DNA of 64,000 nucleotides. Source: Paraburkholderia acidicola (GTDB taxonomy: Bacteria > Pseudomonadota > Gammaproteobacteria > Burkholderiales > Burkholderiaceae). The first letter of the stretch is position 1. Each line of letters starts with the position of its first letter. Both the position numbers and the translations under genes were made by a program. The notes under the pieces were generated by a model, which was not told where the DNA came from, made no database searches, and saw only the letters and a program-made list of their open reading frames with translations. This document shows, one piece after another, positions 16,603 to 25,046 of this stretch. The stretch spans positions 1,302,001-1,366,000 of the forward strand of contig NZ_MTZV01000006.1 of assembly GCF_002362315.1 (NCBI RefSeq). The letters are read 5' to 3'.

Positions 16603-16980
16603 CTACACAGCAATAACCAGGTCGGTGTACTTCGACAGGTGACCATCCGCAGTCACCAGACGTAACGGTTCCGACAAAGCCTGCGCCACCAGAAGCCGGT
16701 CAAACGGATCGCGGTGAATATCGGGCAGATCACGAACCATCGCCGCGTGGACCGCCCGCACTGGCAGTTCCGAAAAACCGCTCGCTTCGATCTCTGACAC
16801 CAACTGGTTCACATCGACATGGAGCTTACCAAGACCGGCCTTGATCGACGCCTCCCAGATACTCGCGCTACTGATGAAAACTTCGTCGGCATCCAGTATT
16901 AGCTTGCGCGCCGCTTTGGTCAGCTTGCGGTCGTCCGAGACCGACCAGAGGAAAACGTGCGTGTCGAGAAGCAGGCGCAT
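16603..16980 (-). CDS. vapC: VapC-type PIN-domain toxin
   Basis: The 125-residue PIN domain has the acidic catalytic set: Asp6 (LLLDTHVFLWS), Glu43 (SASIWEASIK), Asp91/Asp94 (HRDPFDRLLVAQA) and Asp112 (TADGHL). PIN toxins are Mg-dependent RNases that usually cleave tRNA or rRNA. The start codon abuts the stop of the upstream antitoxin gene, giving the standard antitoxin-toxin order and tight coupling. All key residues are present, so the toxin appears intact. Confidence 0.9.
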   Translation of the reverse strand: MRLLLDTHVFLWSVSDDRKLTKAARKLILDADEVFISSASIWEASIKAGLGKLHVDVNQLVSEIEASGFSELPVRAVHAAMVRDLPDIHRDPFDRLLVAQALSEPLRLVTADGHLSKYTDLVIAV

Positions 16981-17216
16981 TAACGGCCCTCGAATGCCGC
17001 GATCACATCATCGGGCAACGGTGCATCGAAGTCTTCCGCAATGCGCACCTTGCCTTTCAAGCCGCCAAACCGACGCGCCACCTTGACCTCCGCCATTGGC
17101 ACCAGCCGCGCGGCAGGTATGCCGGCCTTGGCAATAATAATTTCTTCCCCGCTGGCTGCCGCATCGACCAGGCGGGAAAACTGGGTCTTCGCTTCGTGAA
17201 TATTGACCGTCCGCAT
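16980..17216 (-). CDS. Phd/YefM-family antitoxin
   Basis: This 78-residue antitoxin starts at the ATG at 17216, which has GGGAG upstream. The Phd/YefM DNA-binding fold is visible in MRTVNIHEAKTQFSRLVDAAASGEEIIIAKAGIPAARLVPM. The C-terminal tail (IAEDFDAPLPDDVIAAFEGR) is the usual toxin-wrapping acidic region. It pairs with the adjoining PIN toxin. Two GTTAGTCCA repeats just upstream are the likely site of autoregulation. Confidence 0.9.
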   Translation of the reverse strand: MRTVNIHEAKTQFSRLVDAAASGEEIIIAKAGIPAARLVPMAEVKVARRFGGLKGKVRIAEDFDAPLPDDVIAAFEGR

Positions 17217-17232
17217 CGCCGCTCCCAATGAA

Positions 17233-17251
17233 GTTAGTCCATGTTAGTCCA
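17233..17251. promoter_or_regulatory. Candidate antitoxin operator (direct repeat)
   Basis: GTTAGTCCA occurs at 17233-17241 and again at 17243-17251, exactly 10 bp apart, so both copies face the same side of the helix. The repeat is 17-35 bp upstream of the antitoxin ATG, where a Phd-type repressor would bind. Confidence 0.5.
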
Positions 17252-17549
17252 CTTTGATTCATCGGTCAATTTGTGAACCGGCATCTCGTAGAAGCTGCAC
17301 GAGACTCGGAAACAGACCGCAACATCAAAAGCTATCGCTTTCGTGCAGCCCCTGGGTGTTAACAGCGAAAATCAGCACCGGCTTGACGACCAGGTTTCCC
17401 CTCGCTAGGCTTTCACCCCTACAGCGTTGCAAGCCGCTTCCGGGCCCGCGGAAAGGGTTGAACCCACTTGTGTTGATCGAGGACAGCAGCCAGAACCTTT
17501 GTGCCGCCGGCATTGCGGGCCTTCGGCGATCTCATGCACGGAGGTTTTC
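17252..17549. other. Intergenic region before the ankyrin gene
   Basis: This is the divergent spacer between the toxin-antitoxin operon and the ankyrin gene. It has no coding potential that I trust. It contains the sigma-70 promoter candidate at 17383-17411 and a GGAGG ribosome-binding site at 17540-17544. Confidence 0.5.
17383..17411 (+). promoter_or_regulatory. Candidate sigma-70 promoter of the ankyrin gene
   Basis: TTGACG (17383-17388) and TAGGCT (17406-17411) are separated by the optimal 17 bp, on the strand of the ankyrin gene and about 140 bp before its start. Confidence 0.5.
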
Positions 17550-19193
17550 ATGCAACTGTTGCCCCAGCATCCCAATCTCGAGCATCTGAAGAAGCAAGCC
17601 AAAGAGCTGCTTCGTCTCTACAGAGCCGGCGATAGCGACGCGATCGCGCGGTTCACACGCAGTCTCCCATCCGCCAGAAACCAGCGCCCTGAAGATGCTT
17701 CGTCGGCGCCACTGCGTTTGCACGATGCCCAGTCCTGCATTGCGCGCGAATACGGCTTTCTCTCGTGGGCCGGCCTCGCGGATCATGTCGAGGCGCTGCG
17801 GTTGCGGCAGGACGCGCCAGCGGTCCGTTTGAGTCGCTGGCTTGCGCTGGTATACGGCGGCGATGTGACGGGCAGCCCCGGTCTCGCCCGGCCTCCCCTC
17901 GCCGCCCGCATCCTGCGCGAGCATCCCGATCTCGCAGGCGGCGACCCTTATGTCGCCTGTGCGATCGGGGACGAAGCTCAATTGCACCATGCAACCGCAG
18001 CCGATCCGGAATGGGTCAATCGCCCTGGCGGCCCGTTAAAACTGCCGCCGCTCGTCGCGATCACGCATTCCCACCTGGCCCAGTTGCCGGAGTTCCACGA
18101 CCGGCTGTACCGAAGCGCACAATACCTGTTGCAGGCCGGTGCCGATCCGAACCAGAAAATCGGCAACCGGTACTCACCGGCGTCGCTGGCAACCCCTGAC
18201 GAAAACGGACCTCTGTCCGCGTTGTACGGCGCCGCTGGGGTCAACCGCGATCCTGCGTTGACAGCACTGTTACTCGATGCCGGTGCCGATCCCAACGATG
18301 GCGAGTCGCTATATCACTCGCTGGAGAACCCTGAGTGCACCCGTCTGTTGCTGCTAAACGGCGCCCACGTCACGGGAACCAACGCGCTGCGCCGCTCGCT
18401 CGACATGGCGCACGCCGAGGCACTCGAACTCCTGCTCGCCCACGGTGGCGATGCCAACGAGCCCGCCAGCGGCCCACCGACCAGCGACTGGGGAGCACCA
18501 TTGCTACGCGCCATCGCACTGCGACGCTCGCCTCGGCATATCGAGGCATTGCTGGCCGCCGGCGCCGATCCCTCCGCATGCACACCCAACGGCATCAGCG
18601 CATACAGACTCGCGCTGCAAGTCGGCATGCCGGAGGTAGCTGGCGTATTGAGTCGCGCAGGCGCGGCAGAGCCGCTTTCCCTCGATGAGCAGTTCGTCGC
18701 CGCCTGCGCGCGCGCCGACGCTGCCGAGGCACGCCGCATCAAGGCGCTACGTCCCGATCTACCCGGCTCGTTGCAAGAGGCACAGTTGCGCCTGCTGCCC
18801 GACACCATCGCCTGGGGATCGTCTGAAGCGGCCGTTCGCGTGATGGTCGAGCTTGGCTGGCCGATTGCCACGCCCGGCGGCGACTGGGGAGCATCGGCGT
18901 TGAACCAGGCGGTCTTTCACGGCAACGCAGATCTGGCCGGATTCCTGCTAGCCCACGGCGCAAGCTGGCAAGAAAAACATGGTTACGGCGATAACGTAAT
19001 CGGCACACTGTCCTGGGCGTCGATCAACGAGCCGGACGCGGACGGCGACCTGGCCGCCTGCGCCCGCGCGCTGCTCGCGCATGGCATGCCGGCAGCGCAG
19101 CGCGATCCGGGCAATCCCGAGCTTGTGCTGATTGCCGGTCGTAGAGCGCGGTTCTCCGAGGAGATCACGAACATCCTGCTCGAAGCGGGCTGA
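17550..19193 (+). CDS. Ankyrin-repeat protein
   Basis: The 547-residue protein starts at the ATG preceded by GGAGG. An N-terminal helical part (MQLLPQHPNLEHLKKQAKELLRLYRAGD, plus CIAREYGFLSWAGLADHVEAL) resembles the N-terminal segment of other bacterial ankyrin proteins of this type. Several degenerate ankyrin repeats follow, seen as LLQAGADPN, ALLLDAGADPNDG, LLLAHGGDANEP, ALLAAGADPSACTPNG and FLLAHGASW. No signal peptide is present, so it is probably cytoplasmic. Ankyrin repeats mediate protein binding; the partner is unknown and no enzymatic domain is visible. Confidence 0.85.
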   Translation: MQLLPQHPNLEHLKKQAKELLRLYRAGDSDAIARFTRSLPSARNQRPEDASSAPLRLHDAQSCIAREYGFLSWAGLADHVEALRLRQDAPAVRLSRWLALVYGGDVTGSPGLARPPLAARILREHPDLAGGDPYVACAIGDEAQLHHATAADPEWVNRPGGPLKLPPLVAITHSHLAQLPEFHDRLYRSAQYLLQAGADPNQKIGNRYSPASLATPDENGPLSALYGAAGVNRDPALTALLLDAGADPNDGESLYHSLENPECTRLLLLNGAHVTGTNALRRSLDMAHAEALELLLAHGGDANEPASGPPTSDWGAPLLRAIALRRSPRHIEALLAAGADPSACTPNGISAYRLALQVGMPEVAGVLSRAGAAEPLSLDEQFVAACARADAAEARRIKALRPDLPGSLQEAQLRLLPDTIAWGSSEAAVRVMVELGWPIATPGGDWGASALNQAVFHGNADLAGFLLAHGASWQEKHGYGDNVIGTLSWASINEPDADGDLAACARALLAHGMPAAQRDPGNPELVLIAGRRARFSEEITNILLEAG

Positions 19194-19390
19194 AGCACCA
19201 GGGATCATTCCGGCCGATGATCACGGGCAGGACTGCGTTGAGTCACCGTTCGCATACGCCACGTCGAACGTAGTTCTGCCATCTCCGTGTCGATTTAGCG
19301 CATTCCCATTCGTCGTAGCAACAGGAGCACCGAAACTCACAGCAAACCCCCAGCAAAACCCGCACCGCAACCCGACGAACGGAGCGCCCC

Positions 19391-20665
19391 ATGCCCCAGC
19401 AACACGACAAACCGCTTTCAACCGATCCGGTCAGCCCTTCGGACGGCCGGTATCGCTGGACCATCGTCGGCGCCGGTGCGGTCATGACGTGCGTCGCGAT
19501 CGGCGCGATGTTCTCGCTGGCGATCTTCCTGCAACCGATCTCCGCGGATACCGGCTGGTCCCGCGCGGGCATCTCGAGCGGCATGACGCTCAACTTCATC
19601 GTGATGGGCGTGAGCGGATTCGGCTGGGGCGCAGCCAGCGACCGCATCGGCGCGCGGCCCGTCGTGCTGACCGGCGCGGTGTTGCTCGGCGTCGCGCTTG
19701 CGCTCGCGAGCCGCGCCACCTCGTTGCTCCAGTTCCAGCTCACGTACGGCATCCTCGTCGGGCTCGCGGCCAGCGCCTTCTTCGCACCGATGATGGCGAT
19801 CACGTCGAAATGGTTCGACCGTCAGCGCAGTCTCGCGGTGTCGCTGGTTTCGGCGGGCATGGGGGTCGCGCCGATGACCGTCTCGCCGTTCGCGCGCTGG
19901 CTGGTGTCTGCTTACGACTGGCGGACCGCGATGCTGTCGATTGGCGTGCTCGCGTGCGTGATCCTGATTCCGGCCGCGCTGCTGGTGCGCCAACCGCCTG
20001 CCGCCGCCGATGCTGCTGCGGCCACGGCCGACAACAACATGCCCGCCCACCACGCCGACGCCGCAGGAATGCGCGTCTTCGATGCGCTGCGCAGCCGCCA
20101 GTTTCTTGCCCTAGGACTCGCCTACTTCGCCTGCTGCGCCGCCCACTCGGGGCCGATCTTCCACATGGTGAGCTACGCGATCCTGTGCGGCATTTCACCG
20201 ATGGCGGCGGTCAGCATCTACAGTGTGGAGGGACTATCGGGGCTGGGAGGGCGCCTGCTGCTCGGCGTGCTCGCGGACCGGTTCGGCGCGAAACGCGTGC
20301 TCGTTGCAGGCCTGCTGATACAGGCGCTGGTGATCAGCGGCTATCTGTTCGCGCATCGTCTCGAGCAGTTCTATTCGCTTGCGCTGGTTTTCGGCGCGGC
20401 GTACGGCGGCGTGATGCCGCTCTACGTCGTGCTCGCGCGCGAATATTTCGGCACGCGGATTATCGGCACGGTGCTCGGTGCCGCGACGATGCTATCGAGT
20501 CTGGGGATGGCGCTAGGGCCGGTTCTCGGTGGATTAATCTTCGATCTGTCCGGGCGCTATACGTGGCTCTATATTGGATCGTCGATTGTTGGGCTGGGCG
20601 CAGTGGGCATTGCGTGCGCGTTTTCGCCGGTGCCGCGACGGCAGGCGCCGGCGTCGCTCGCGTGA
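19391..20665 (+). CDS. MFS transporter, monocarboxylate/oxalate-type
   Basis: This 424-residue, 12-helix carrier has the MFS signature between helices 2 and 3 (GWGAASDRIGARPVVLTGA), a second copy in the C-half (GRLLLGVLADRFGAKRVLVAG) and a central hydrophilic loop (~205-235). The overall pattern (TGWSRAGISSGMTL, ASAFFAPMMAITSKWFDRQRSLAVSLVSAGMGVAP) is that of the oxalate:formate/monocarboxylate branch. It probably imports an organic acid by proton symport. GGAG precedes the ATG. No catabolic gene adjoins it, so the substrate is unknown. Confidence 0.85.
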   Translation: MPQQHDKPLSTDPVSPSDGRYRWTIVGAGAVMTCVAIGAMFSLAIFLQPISADTGWSRAGISSGMTLNFIVMGVSGFGWGAASDRIGARPVVLTGAVLLGVALALASRATSLLQFQLTYGILVGLAASAFFAPMMAITSKWFDRQRSLAVSLVSAGMGVAPMTVSPFARWLVSAYDWRTAMLSIGVLACVILIPAALLVRQPPAAADAAAATADNNMPAHHADAAGMRVFDALRSRQFLALGLAYFACCAAHSGPIFHMVSYAILCGISPMAAVSIYSVEGLSGLGGRLLLGVLADRFGAKRVLVAGLLIQALVISGYLFAHRLEQFYSLALVFGAAYGGVMPLYVVLAREYFGTRIIGTVLGAATMLSSLGMALGPVLGGLIFDLSGRYTWLYIGSSIVGLGAVGIACAFSPVPRRQAPASLA

Positions 20666-20674
20666 GGTTGCAGA

Positions 20675-21043
20675 TTAGTTCGCCGGCGGCACTCGCGCGC
20701 TTTCGGTGCGGCACGCGCCCTTCATGGTCGCGTAAAGCTCCTGCGCCGTGATGTGGCTTTGATAGGTCGTATCGATGCCTTCCTGCACGCGCTCCTTGTA
20801 GTCATCGGGCGCGCGCATCGGTGTGATCACGGCGTCGAGTCGCGCATGCGCTTCGCTGACAGGAATCCCGTCATCGCGCCAATGCGCCGCGGCCGATGCA
20901 GTCTGCGCCACGAGATAGCATTTCTGCTGCTGCGACATCAGCGACAGCGCCGGTCCCATGCTGTCGTATTTCACGGTCGGCCCGGTCGCACACCCCGCCA
21001 GAAGCGTGACGCCGATCAGCACCACCTGGTACCCTCTTTTCAT
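20675..21043 (-). CDS. Small lipoprotein, function unknown
   Basis: This 122-residue protein has a lipoprotein signal peptide with lipobox LLAGC (MKRGYQVVLIGVTLLAGCATG), so Cys18 should be lipidated. The mature part is helical, with CYLVAQTASAAAHWRDDGIPVSEAHARLDAVI and a second cysteine near the C-terminus (MKGACRTES). GGGAG precedes the ATG. It is convergent with the MFS gene. I do not recognise a family. Confidence 0.75.
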   Translation of the reverse strand: MKRGYQVVLIGVTLLAGCATGPTVKYDSMGPALSLMSQQQKCYLVAQTASAAAHWRDDGIPVSEAHARLDAVITPMRAPDDYKERVQEGIDTTYQSHITAQELYATMKGACRTESARVPPAN

Positions 21044-21413
21044 TGCAGCTCCCCGAATGTCAGTCGAGCAATTCGATTATGTCCGCTGAATCGATCCGTT
21101 GATGATTCAGTTCTCGTGCCTGCGTCGACAAAGCGTAGCACATGGTCAGCGATCGAATCGGCGCAACGTGAAGGGCCGCTCGGGCCACATTCATTGACGA
21201 AACGGCAATGCCCTTCAACACAACAAAGTATTTATAATCAACCGCTTGACCGCTGCACGCAGGCCTGTTTCCAGTGAGAACAAGCCAGCTGGAAAGCGCC
21301 GCAAGGTTGGCGAAAGATCACTCATAAGCTATCGTCACGGCTTTCGGCTACGTCTTGTACACGGGCGAGCCGCCCTGCACTCACTCTCTCGCGAACGCGA
21401 TTCCTACAGGCCC
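21044..21413. other. Divergent spacer between lipoprotein and IclR gene
   Basis: No gene is visible. The spacer holds a perfect TATAAT at 21233-21238 on the IclR strand without a well-spaced -35. The reading frame of the regulator is open back to 21246, but the family's normal N-terminus begins after 21414. Nothing else is recognisable. Confidence 0.4.
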
Positions 21414-22238
21414 ATGAGCAAAGCCCTGCCGCCGTCCTCTGCCGTTCCTGTTAGCGCCGAACCGCTCCCCGAAAAACCGGGCGACTCCTACGTGCAGTCG
21501 TTTGCGCGCGGCCTCGCCGTGATCCGCGCATTCAATGCGGACCGCCCCGCGCAAACGCTCACCGATGTCGCGTCCGCCACCGGGCTGACACGCGCAGGCG
21601 CACGCCGGATTCTCCTCACGTTGCAAACGCTCGGCTATGTCGAAGCCGAAGGACGGCTGTTCCGCCTGACGCCGAAGATTCTCGATCTCGGCTTCGCGTA
21701 TCTGACATCGATGCCGTTCTGGAATCTCGCCGAGCCGGTCATGGAGAATCTCTCCGCGCAGGTTCACGAGAGCTGTTCGGCGGCCGTGCTCGATCGTACC
21801 GAGATCGTCTACGTGCTGCGCGTGCCGACTCACAAGATCATGACGATCAACCTGTCGATCGGCAGCCGGTTGCCCGCGTACTGCACGTCGATGGGACGTG
21901 TGTTGCTGGCCGCACTCGACGACGACACGCTCGATGCAACGCTCAGTTCCGCGCCGCTCTATGCGCACACACCGCGCACCGTCATCGACAAGGAGGAGTT
22001 GAAGAAGACGATCGTGCAGGTGCGTCGTCAGGGGTGGGCCATCGTCGATCAGGAACTGGAGGTCGGGCTGATCTCGCTGTCCGCGCCGATCCGCAACCGC
22101 CAGGGGCGTGTGATCGCTGCGATGAATATCAGTGGCAATGCGCAGCGCAATTCGGCCAAGCAGATGGTGAAAGCATTTCTAGAACCACTGCAACAGGCGG
22201 CGCAGAGCGTGTCGGAGATGATCGCACTGCGCAGTTGA
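21414..22238 (+). CDS. IclR-family regulator, PcaR/PobR type
   Basis: The 274-residue protein has an N-terminal winged HTH (SFARGLAVIRAFNADRPAQTLTDVASATGLTRAGARRILLTL, about 28-75) and a C-terminal effector domain (MENLSAQVHESCSAAVLDRTEIVYVLRVP, PAYCTSMGRVLLA, VDQELEVGLISLSAPIRNRQGRVIAAMNISG). The sequence belongs to the PcaR/PcaU/PobR branch that controls protocatechuate and beta-ketoadipate genes. No pca operon adjoins it, but pcaF with a three-half-site operator lies 7.6 kb away. The ATG at 21414 has only a weak ribosome-binding site (CAGG). Confidence 0.82.
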   Translation: MSKALPPSSAVPVSAEPLPEKPGDSYVQSFARGLAVIRAFNADRPAQTLTDVASATGLTRAGARRILLTLQTLGYVEAEGRLFRLTPKILDLGFAYLTSMPFWNLAEPVMENLSAQVHESCSAAVLDRTEIVYVLRVPTHKIMTINLSIGSRLPAYCTSMGRVLLAALDDDTLDATLSSAPLYAHTPRTVIDKEELKKTIVQVRRQGWAIVDQELEVGLISLSAPIRNRQGRVIAAMNISGNAQRNSAKQMVKAFLEPLQQAAQSVSEMIALRS

Positions 22239-22293
22239 ATGCAGTCAAGTCAGCTCGAACGCATGCGTCCGAGCCTTGCTTGGTGCGTTGCGG

Positions 22294-23589
22294 TCAATCC
22301 GTAGCAGCCGTCGTGCGCGCCGTTTCGCGCAGCAGCGATATGGCAACCAGCGATATCAGTACGCACGTCGCGACATACCCCGCCGGCGCCAGCGGATTGC
22401 CGGTCACGCGGATGAGCCACGTTGCGACCAGTTGCGCCGTTCCGCCGAACACACACACGCTCAACGCATACGAAATCGAAATACCGGTCGCGCGCACATG
22501 GCGCGGAAACGACTCGCACATCAGCGCGAATTCCGAGGCCGAACCCATTGCGAAGAACAGCAGCATCAGCCCCGTCAGCGGCATGATCGTGGCCAGCGAT
22601 GGAAAACGATCGATCAGGATAAACGCCGGAAATAGCAACAGCACGAGTACGCCGCGACCGATCAGCATCGGCCGCTTGCGACTGCCGATACGATCCGACA
22701 GCAGGCCGAACAGCGGACACGCGATCAACGTGACGCAACCCGACGTGACGCCGACGAGCATCGATAGCGACATCGGCAGCCCGAGCGTGTGGATCGCATA
22801 AGTCGGCATGTAGAACGTCAGGATGTAGGTCGAGACCGTACCGCCCATCACCGTCAACGTGAGCAGCACCAGCGTGCGCAGATGGTCGGTGAACAGCTCG
22901 CGCAGTACGCCGCGCTGGATGCCGTGCGCGTCTCCTGCGGTGTCGTCGGCGAGACGACGGCGCAGGTACAACCCGACCGGCGCGATCAGCAGACCGATCA
23001 CAAACGGCACGCGCCAGCCCCAGCTTTCCAGCGACTCCTTCGACAACACCGCCGACAGCGTCGCCGCAATCCCCGAACCCATCAGCGCGGCACCGCCCTG
23101 TGTCGCGAGTTGCCAGCTCGCGCGAAAACCACGCCGCGCGCTATTACCTTGCTCGAGCAGCGTCGAGGTCGCCGCACCAAACTCACCGCCCTGCGAGAAA
23201 CCCTGCACGAGCCGCGCGAACACGATCAGTATCGGTGCCGCTGCGCCAATCTGCGCATACGTCGGCGTGATCGCGATCAGGCCAGTGCCGAACGCCATTA
23301 GCATGATCGTGAGGTTCAGCGCGGCCTTGCGGCCCTTGCGGTCCGCATAGACGCCGAGCAGCACGCTACCGAGCGGTCTTGTGAAGAACCCGGCCGCAAA
23401 CGTCGCCACCGACAACAGCAGCGACGTCGTCGGATTGGACGACGGAAAATACAGCTTGCCGATGATCACCGCAAAAAAACCGTAGACAGTGAAGTCGAAA
23501 AACTCGAGCCAGTTGCCGATCACCGCAGCGGCGATCGCGCTGCGGCTCGTGGGTCGTGATACGTCCAGGGCGTGGGTGGCCGTGTTCAT
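22294..23589 (-). CDS. MFS metabolite:H+ symporter family transporter
   Basis: From the ATG at 23589 (AAGGA upstream) the protein has 431 residues. AVIGNWLEFFDFTVYGFFAVIIGKLYFP at the N-terminus, the MFS motif GVYADRKGRKAALNLTI and RLVQGFSQGGEFGAATSTLLE place it in the metabolite:H+ symporter branch with citrate, shikimate and ketoglutarate carriers. It follows the M20 hydrolase gene on the same strand after 78 bp, so it may take up that enzyme's substrate or a related amide-linked compound. It is convergent with the IclR gene. Confidence 0.85.
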   Translation of the reverse strand: MNTATHALDVSRPTSRSAIAAAVIGNWLEFFDFTVYGFFAVIIGKLYFPSSNPTTSLLLSVATFAAGFFTRPLGSVLLGVYADRKGRKAALNLTIMLMAFGTGLIAITPTYAQIGAAAPILIVFARLVQGFSQGGEFGAATSTLLEQGNSARRGFRASWQLATQGGAALMGSGIAATLSAVLSKESLESWGWRVPFVIGLLIAPVGLYLRRRLADDTAGDAHGIQRGVLRELFTDHLRTLVLLTLTVMGGTVSTYILTFYMPTYAIHTLGLPMSLSMLVGVTSGCVTLIACPLFGLLSDRIGSRKRPMLIGRGVLVLLLFPAFILIDRFPSLATIMPLTGLMLLFFAMGSASEFALMCESFPRHVRATGISISYALSVCVFGGTAQLVATWLIRVTGNPLAPAGYVATCVLISLVAISLLRETARTTAATD

Positions 23590-23667
23590 CGGTGGTCGTC
23601 CTTGTCGCTGGATAGCGTGTGGTTGTTGTGGGGATGGCGGCGGAGGCACGCTCCTTTAGCGGCAGGT

Positions 23668-24894
23668 TCAGTGACTCAGATAACGCTCGACGAGTCGCGT
23701 CCAGAATGCCGCGCCGATCGGCAGGTTGTGATCGTTGAAGTCGTAGTGCGGGTTGTGCACCATGCAGCCGTCTTCGCCCACGCCGTTGCCGATGCGCAGG
23801 AACGTGCCCGGCCGTTTCTGCAGCATGAACGCGAAATCTTCACTGCCCATCAGGATGTCGGTCTGCGCGACGACCTTGTCGTCGCCGACCAGTTCGCGTG
23901 CGACGTCGATCGCGAACTGCGTCTCCTCATCCGAATTGACGACGACCGGATAGCCTTCGATGTAATCGACCACCGCTTCGCCGCCATAGCTCTGCGCCTG
24001 GCTCTGGGCGATCTCGACGATGCGCTTTTTCAGCAGCGCGCGCACTTCGGGGCTGAACGACCGCACGCTCAGTTCAAGCTTTGCGGTACTCGCGATCACG
24101 TTGTTCGCCGTGCCCGCATGCAGCGAGCCGACCGTCACCACCGACGGTTGCGACGGATCGACGTTGCGTGCCACGACGGTCTGCAGCGCCATGACGATGC
24201 TCGATGCGATCACCACCGGGTCCACCGTCAGATGCGGCCGCGCCGCGTGGCCGCCCACGCCCTTGACCGTGATGAACACCTTGTCGCCCGCGGACATGAA
24301 CGGTCCCTTGCGGAACAGCAGCATGCCCGGCTCGGCACCCGGATGGTTGTGCAGGCCGAACACGGCATCGCATGGAAAACGTTCGAAGAGACCATCATCG
24401 ATCATCTTCTTCGCGCCGCTATCCACGCCGCTTTCTTCGGCGGGCTGGAAGTACAGATGCACGATGCCCGAGAAACGGCGCGTCGCGGCGAGATGTTGTG
24501 CGGCGCCGAGCAGCATCGTCGTGTGGCCGTCGTGGCCGCATGCGTGCATCTTGCCGTGCGTCTCGCTCGCATACGGCAGGCCGGTTTCCTCGATGATCGG
24601 CAGCGCGTCCATGTCGGCGCGAATGCCGATGCGACGTGTGCCGTCGCCCACCTTCAGCGTACCGACCAGACCGGTGCGGCCCACGCCGCGCGTCACCTGC
24701 CAGCCCCACTGTTCGAGTTTCTCCGCGACGAACTTCGCGGTCTCCACTTCCTCGTAGGCGAGTTCCGGATGACGGTGGATGTGATGGCGGATCTCGCGCA
24801 GCCCTTCTGCGGCGGGCGCCAGATCGGCGATTTCGGTCAAACCGGCCGCAGAACCTGCGGTAACCGGGGCAGCGGCGTGGGGTGCTTCGCTCAT
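23668..24894 (-). CDS. M20-family amidohydrolase (aminoacylase/hippuricase-like)
   Basis: This 408-residue metallohydrolase has the M20D motifs LREIRHHIHRHPELAYEE, MHACGHDGHTTMLLGAA, FQPAEESGVDSGAKKMIDDGLF, HARPHLTVDPVVIAS-type dimerisation sequence and GSEDFAFMLQ. Such enzymes remove acyl groups from N-acyl amino acids or related amides using one or two divalent metals (here Cys and His of ACGHDGH, Glu of AEE). The ATG at 24894 is used; one codon cluster earlier (24906) is possible. It is transcribed with the MFS carrier and divergently from a LysR regulator that probably controls both. Confidence 0.88.
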   Translation of the reverse strand: MSEAPHAAAPVTAGSAAGLTEIADLAPAAEGLREIRHHIHRHPELAYEEVETAKFVAEKLEQWGWQVTRGVGRTGLVGTLKVGDGTRRIGIRADMDALPIIEETGLPYASETHGKMHACGHDGHTTMLLGAAQHLAATRRFSGIVHLYFQPAEESGVDSGAKKMIDDGLFERFPCDAVFGLHNHPGAEPGMLLFRKGPFMSAGDKVFITVKGVGGHAARPHLTVDPVVIASSIVMALQTVVARNVDPSQPSVVTVGSLHAGTANNVIASTAKLELSVRSFSPEVRALLKKRIVEIAQSQAQSYGGEAVVDYIEGYPVVVNSDEETQFAIDVARELVGDDKVVAQTDILMGSEDFAFMLQKRPGTFLRIGNGVGEDGCMVHNPHYDFNDHNLPIGAAFWTRLVERYLSH

Positions 24895-25009
24895 CAGGAA
24901 CTCCATGGATAGGTTCGGATATCTCGCGTGCCGCGGCCAGCGTAAGGGCCCGGCAAACTCGCCAGCACTATATCGGCGCCGTTTTGTTCGAATAAGATGC
25001 TGTTTTTTT

Positions 25010-25026
25010 CACCGTGATTAACGGTG
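25010..25026. promoter_or_regulatory. Candidate LysR operator
   Basis: CACCGT (25010-25015) and ACGGTG (25021-25026) form a perfect 17-bp dyad with a GATTA centre in the 152-bp divergent spacer between the amidohydrolase and the LysR gene, 20 bp before the LysR ATG. The size and position suit a LysR-type recognition site. Confidence 0.5.
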
Positions 25027-25046
25027 TTTATCTCGGGGAATACCCT

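Noticed and set aside
19132..20751. A 539-codon plus-strand open frame overlapping the MFS gene
   Set aside because: It is out of frame with the real MFS carrier at 19391-20665 and is extremely Arg/Ala-rich without any motif.
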